A stretch of DNA of 64,000 nt from Terana coerulea (Eukaryota > Basidiomycota > Agaricomycetes > Polyporales > Phanerochaetaceae): assembly GCA_024811115.1 (NCBI GenBank), contig JAKOGH010000005.1, positions 248,001 through 312,000 on the forward strand, written 5' to 3'. The translations under genes and the position numbers were made by a program. Positions within the stretch are counted from its first letter, which is position 1. The number at the start of each line of letters is the position of its first letter. The notes under the pieces are model-generated. The model was not told the origin of the DNA. It was given only the letters and a program-made list of their open reading frames with translations, and made no database searches. Positions 58,877 to 64,000 of the stretch are shown here, in pieces.

Positions 58877-61800
58877 ATGGAGACTCCCGACATATCCATC
58901 AGACGTGCACCACGGACGTACAGCCGGCGTAGAGATCCCGACGCCACCAACCTCGAAGTCGCCCCGCCTGGCGAGTCCAGTGCCTCCTCCGCGCAAAGCA
59001 GTCCAGCGTACTCCGAGTCCGGACGCGACATTCCCCCAAGCTCGGATTTCGAGACTTCCTTCAACCACGCCGATGACGACGCCGACGACGCGCCAGACGA
59101 CGATCAGAGTGTCGCGGCCTCAACGCTCTTTAACTGGCAAAAGAAGATGAAGAAGATCGACGTGCGGCAGGACGATGACATGGAAGATGCCCCACCAAGA
59201 AGTGCACTCGCCACGGAAAGTAAGGAGAGGTCTGTCGGAGGTCGCTTCCGCCCAACCCACGCTATAGACGCCGACGCCGACGACGTTGCAGACGACGAGG
59301 AGGCCCCTGTTCCGAAACGATTGTTTGGGCGAAGTGTGAAAGACGAGCTGGCTCGGATTGATATGGAATATGACGAATGCGCAGGCGCGAGTCCGCACAA
59401 AGCAGCAACGCAGCCTTTGTCTGTGCATGATCCCGATGACCCCTTCGGTGGACCCCTACCAGAGCTCACGGGGAGCTCACAGCCAGCACAAACGCAGAAA
59501 ACGTCGGCTAGACCATCTGCATCGCCGTCGCCTCACGCTCGCCGTATCATCAAGAGGCGTCCAGTGGCCTATGCCTCTGATTCTGAACAGGAACTCGAAG
59601 GGCAGCCACGCTCCTCTCCACAAACGTCTCCTAATGCGTTACAGCCCATAAACACGCCTAAGCTAGCATCCTCACCTACCCCTCCCACAAGTCAAGAGAT
59701 GGTCAAGGACAAAGGCAAGGGCAAGGCTCGGAGTGAGACCCCGATGGACGAAGACTCCGGTGAGCTGCCAGTACTCCGACCGTCGGGACCCAAGAGCAAA
59801 AGCAAAGGAAAGACGAGAAGGGCGAAGGTACGATCCCACGAGTAGATTCAGAGCCATGTACTAACTCCTTAAAGGCCCCTACGAAGATGGACCGTATTGA
59901 GACCGAGAAAGCTACGGCTCGTATCAAGGCAGAACAACAAGTCGCTCTATCGAGGAAAGAGACGCGTCTACCAGTCTCAGCGTTATGGCAGAAACTCAAG
60001 CAAGTGCCGTCATCCTTTACTACTCTCATGCGCTAATATTCCACCTTCACATAGACCACGACTTTCCTCCGCCAAGGAGAGCGGGCAAGATGTACCGGAA
60101 GCCCCGCTTTCCGATCCTATACAGCCCTTCTCGTCTTCCCCAGCTCGAGCTATACTCCCAGCGGCATCGTTCGTCCCACGGCCATCTGCTCTCCGACCTC
60201 TACCAGCTTTACGGACACGATCCCATACCGCTGAGCCTGAAGTCGAGTTCTTCTCCAATGGTCTCTTGGGCGGCGCCTTGACAGAGATAAAGCCTTCCGC
60301 ATCTTCCTCCAGGCCGTCAGACCGGTTACGCACCCCGTCTCCTCCTTTGCAGGACGCGTTCATGTCAACAGGTCTTCTGGGCGATGCCTCGCACGGCGCC
60401 GACTCGGATGAAGATATGGACTTGCCCGACACCAGCGCTTTGCTTGCACAGGACAAGCGCAAGCGTGATGCAGAGACGCAGAAGCGGCAGCTCCTGGAGC
60501 GCAAGATGCGGCTCGTGCAGAACAAACAGCCCGTCTACGCAGATGACGACAGCGACCTCGAGATCATCAGCAATGACATGCAGGTCGTCGCGAAAGAGGA
60601 GGAACATGACAGGCGAGCGATGAAGGCCCGACACGTTCGGCAGTCCGTTGGGCGGAAGAACCAGTTGACTCTGGCAGGCCGGTCGACTCTCGTGCATTCG
60701 CCGACCAAGGGTACGCCCGTGCGTCGCAAGCACCAGGATCTGCACGCACTCCAGGCCGCAGCAGCCCCTGCCTTCTCGGCCGAGGCGCGTGCGGAGGCAC
60801 GCAAGGGCAAAGACCGCGGCGCGAACAAAGTCAACGCCAACGACCTCAACCGGATTTTGCTTCGTGCATCTGAGAAGCAGAGCAGGGAGCTCACGCTGCA
60901 GAAGGAGCGGGAGTTTTATCGACGCGAAGGCCCACCGAGAGACAGAATGCTTGCAGACGAGGAGGTCGAGAACGCGAAGAAGGAAAGGATGGCAGAGCTG
61001 CTTCAGAAGGGCTTGTTGGCCGCCCAGAAGCGGGAACTTGGCTCGGATGACGGAGATGACGAAGGCCAGAGCGACGAGGATAGTGACGGAGAGTGGTCTC
61101 CCGATGTGGCTGCTATGCACGACGAGGAAGAGCAGCTCGAAGCTCATGACGACGAAGATGAGGATGACGAGAACCTCGTGCCCCATGAGCTGCCATTTGC
61201 GACCGAGTCTGAAGAAGACATGCCTGAGAACGACGAGAACCAGAAGGCCCCCTTCCGCCCTCGGCGGCATGTCATGGTGCTGGACTCGGATGACGATGAC
61301 GAGAACGTGGCCCCGCAGCCAGCTGAAGGACGCGTTCTGGTGGCGGATTCTTCGTTAATCTTAGACAGCCGGCCAATCATGCCACTCAACCACAGAGGCT
61401 CAGTTTCGTCGATGAGCTCCCATCTGGAGGACGGTACGGACAAGGAGAACGACGCACGGATGATGTTCGACCGCGGCGAAGACAAGGAGAACACACTTGT
61501 AGCAGGCCCTTCCTCCTTTACGTTGCCGCCGCAGGGTTCCCTGCGAGGTGACAGTTCACTTTTTGCGCTGGATGGACCGGCGTCTCAACCACTGGGAGAG
61601 CGTACGCCGTTCAAGGACCTTCCCACAGAGGACGACGACGAGGCTTTCTTCAGCTCTCCAACAAGGCCGCGGGTACCCCGCACCGCACTCGTTCGTGAGG
61701 ATTCACCAGACACGCCAAAGGGCAACGCTGGAGACCGTGAACATCTCGGCGCACTCCGCAGTGTTGCTGAGAGGAGCCCAGGCCTCAGCGAGTTCTTTGT

Positions 61801-63991
61801 GCCCACTGTCGACATGGGCAAAGGCAAAGCTCGCGCCAATGGAGATGGCCAGTCGCCTTCGCTGGCACCCGCTGCCGTGATTGGATCTGAATCCGGCTTT
61901 GCGGAGTTCTTCGAGCCTACCTTGAAGAAGCCGGCGAGTGCCACCAAGGCGATTGACGGCGGATTTTCCCAATTCTTCGAGCCCACCTTGCAACAGTCTG
62001 GGCCGACGCCTGCAACAGCACGCGGCAGCGGGTTCTCGCAGTTCTTCACGCCGGCGAAGGTCAGTCGTAGAGTTCCGTATGCGGGTGTGCTGCGTGACCG
62101 CTGACATGTTTCCAGGATGTTGGGGGGTTGACTGGTCTCGCCAGGAAGGAGGACTCGCTGACGCTAGGATCGAATTTACAGCCGTCGGTCCAGGTCGACG
62201 CCAGCTTGCTCAGGAAAGCCGATGACATATTTGACAAGGCCCAGGAGCTCGACGCACGCGAGGCCCAAGAAGTAAGTAAGCCGCAAGCGAATGTCGGCAT
62301 GTATGTCAACGAGTTTGGGTGCGTATGTCTTCCCCTAACTGTATGCTACTGTTCACTGAAAGTGCCGCAGATTCATGACCCAAACTCGACCGACCGCTGT
62401 GTTCCAGGTCAGAGCCATGGAGTCTCCTACGTCTCCGCTATTCGCGCAGTCTTCTCCGGCATTCCAAACGCAGCTCCAATCCACGACGAAGCCGAGGCAG
62501 CCTCTCGGTACTCTCGCACTAACAACTGAAGTGGACGCGGAGGAAGACTCTGACGGTCCCGATCGGCCCCGTCGCCTGCGGAAACGAGCGTCGACGCCAA
62601 GCGAGGACGACCGGCAGAGAGGCGGGTATCGCTCCAGCCCTTCACCGAGCCCCGTGAAGCCGCGGAACGCCTTTGACTTCTTGGGTCGCAAGCCCGAGAA
62701 GCTGAAAGCACCCAAAGTTCAAGAAGCTGGAGAAGTCGGCTTTCATTGAGGGAGAGGCGGAAGAGTCGGACGAGGACGCCGGGTTTGGCTTTGGGTTGCT
62801 CAAGAAGAAGGATGAGGACGAGGAAGAGCTGGACGGTGAGGATCAAGACAAGGTGCTCGAGGAGCTGGTTGACGATGCGGCGATGGATGAGGAAACGTTG
62901 AACGAGGACGGGGTTCTGGAGAAAGTCCAGTAAGTTTCGATATCCGCACATACATGGATGGCTCTGACTGAAACCCGTTTTCTAGGGAACACCGAGTCCT
63001 CGATGACGCTGCTGACGAGAAGATCGCTCGAGATGCGGCAGAGGGCAAGATGAGGATCAAAAGGCGGAACCGTCTCTTGGACTTCGAGGAGGACAGTAGC
63101 GATGAGGAAGACGAAGATGCTCGGCGACGTCGGCAACGAATGGCGAAGAAACGCAGGATAGATGGCGACACCTTGGAGAAGCTCGGTATGTTGATGTGAG
63201 ATATACAAGCTTTACTTTGCCTGACGAAGTGCTGCAGCTGTCAATCCGGAGACGCAGGCGTTTGTGGAGGCATACCGTGTGGAGATTGATGACGACAACG
63301 AAGAGTTTGCTCACCTGGGCCATGAGGACGTCAGCTTGACTTTCGCCGACGTAGCCGACAACGGTGCTGCAGAGGAAGACGACGACGACGAGAATGAGCC
63401 GCCCGAGGTTGTGTCTCATGTGGAACTTCAGGAAGAGCTGCGGAGAGTGGCTCGTGGAGAGAAGGTCGGTGTTGCCGTTGGCCGGACAGAAGACACCTTG
63501 CTAACATCATTGGCAGACAATTGAGACAATCGACACCAACGACGTGGACTGGGTATTTCGTGATGATGACGACGACGACATGGACACAGAGAACCTCCGA
63601 GTCAGGGAGGTTACGACGACGTCGAAGAAACCTGCACGTGGACCAAAGCCGGGTCTGATGGAATGGGAAGCTATGCAGGTTGGTTATGTCGCATGCCGTA
63701 CAAGGACTTTGAGAGCTGACAGTTCCTTTGCAGCAACTCCGTCGGGAAGATAGTTCCAAGGACCTCGAACGGCAGCAGAAGTGGGCTCGCAGCGAAGGCG
63801 GCGCCCGCAACGCTGGAACCGGTCGCGCTTCCGCCGTCACAGGCATTGGAAAGTCGGGCAGGTCTGGCGCGGGTTCCCTCACGGGCCGTCGCAGCGAGCA
63901 AGGTCCGTCTCGAGACAAGGCAGGTGCCAAGCTAGCGAAAGCCCCCAGCGCGCTCTCCGCCGTTTCTGGCAGACGGGCCAGGTTTGGCTAG
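58877..63991 (+). CDS. MRC1: Mediator of replication checkpoint Mrc1/Claspin
   Basis: Starts METPDISIRRAPRTYSRR at 58877 and ends RRARFG with TAG at 63989-63991, close to the window edge but complete. Exons run 58877-59827, 59875-60003, 60077-62059, 62116-62318, 62371 onwards, and several short 3' exons. Long acidic, Ser-rich disordered regions with many SQ/TQ sites suit Mec1/ATR phosphorylation. The SDPIQPFSSSP block, KRKRDAETQKRQLLERKMRL, basic-acidic helix LNRILLRASEKQSRELTLQKERE and C-terminal VEAYRVEIDDDNEEFAHLG match the Mrc1 pattern. Four FF-containing repeats lie at about 61781-62059. Near 62711-62716 the frame shifts by one base (C3 or A3 run too long): FLGRKPEKLKAPK then rejoins KKLEKSAFIEGEAEESDED. 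The protein holds the fork together and relays replication stress to Rad53/Cds1. Confidence 0.88.
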
Positions 63992-64000
63992 TCGCCGCTA

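Noticed and set aside
60004..60076. A frame break in Mrc1 at the second intron
   Set aside because: Using the acceptor CCGCCAAG instead of CACATAG keeps the phase (LKLKQ to ESGQDVPEAP style join), so no indel is needed.
58877..63991. Glu/Asp-rich repeats of Mrc1 as a tandem DNA repeat
   Set aside because: The GAC/GAG-rich DNA merely encodes acidic disordered segments; there is no regular unit.

Overview
This window reads as nuclear DNA of a filamentous basidiomycete fungus, most likely an Agaricomycete. Genes lie densely on both strands, nearly all are split by many short GT-AG introns (about 48-70 nt), exons can be as short as 6-16 nt, and the gene families fit: two DUF6593 genes, secreted GH128 glucanases with Ser/Thr-rich linkers, a GH125 mannosidase, an F-box protein and an Ssk2-type MAP3K. 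No bacterial operon, CRISPR array, rRNA or convincing tRNA is seen. The placement is inference from gene content and structure.

Layout. 1-7.2 kb: 3' end of a GH125 alpha-mannosidase (+), an Inn1/Fic1-like C2 cytokinesis protein (+), mitochondrial uS14 (+), and a bZIP factor (-). 7.2-23 kb: DUF6593 gene (+), a Ser-rich orphan (+), GPATCH11-like G-patch protein (-), a two-RRM protein (-), a tandem pair of secreted GH128 enzymes (+,+), an AhpD-like protein (+), a second DUF6593 gene (-), and mitochondrial uL11 (-). 23-37 kb: secreted M28 aminopeptidase (+), a WD40 protein (-), a Cys/Met-metabolism PLP enzyme (+), an SR-like RRM protein (+), a Loa1/Vps66-like acyltransferase (-), and an F-box protein (+). 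37-42.5 kb: one gene (-) for a 1,574-residue single-module NRPS with the architecture of epsilon-poly-lysine synthetase (A-T, membrane segments, three left-handed beta-helix-like C domains). 44-64 kb: eS7 (+), a Rab GTPase with a long Pro-rich insert (+), an Ssk2/Wis4-type MAP3K (-), AMMECR1 (+), a PPR protein (-), uL3 (-), a 205-bp MITE, and Mrc1/Claspin (+) running almost to the end.

Two themes stand out. First, the Pls-like NRPS is the best candidate for an uncharacterised biosynthetic activity; it has no tailoring or transporter genes beside it, so it probably acts alone as such enzymes do. Second, at least eleven one-base frame breaks, nearly all in short homopolymer runs, interrupt ten otherwise well-conserved genes, including uL3. 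This is best read as residual long-read consensus error, so gene models crossing those points should be repaired against raw reads before any gene is called broken.

Most other genes are housekeeping: mitochondrial and cytosolic translation, RNA processing, stress signalling, replication checkpoint, wall and protein degradation. They do not form an obvious functional cluster.
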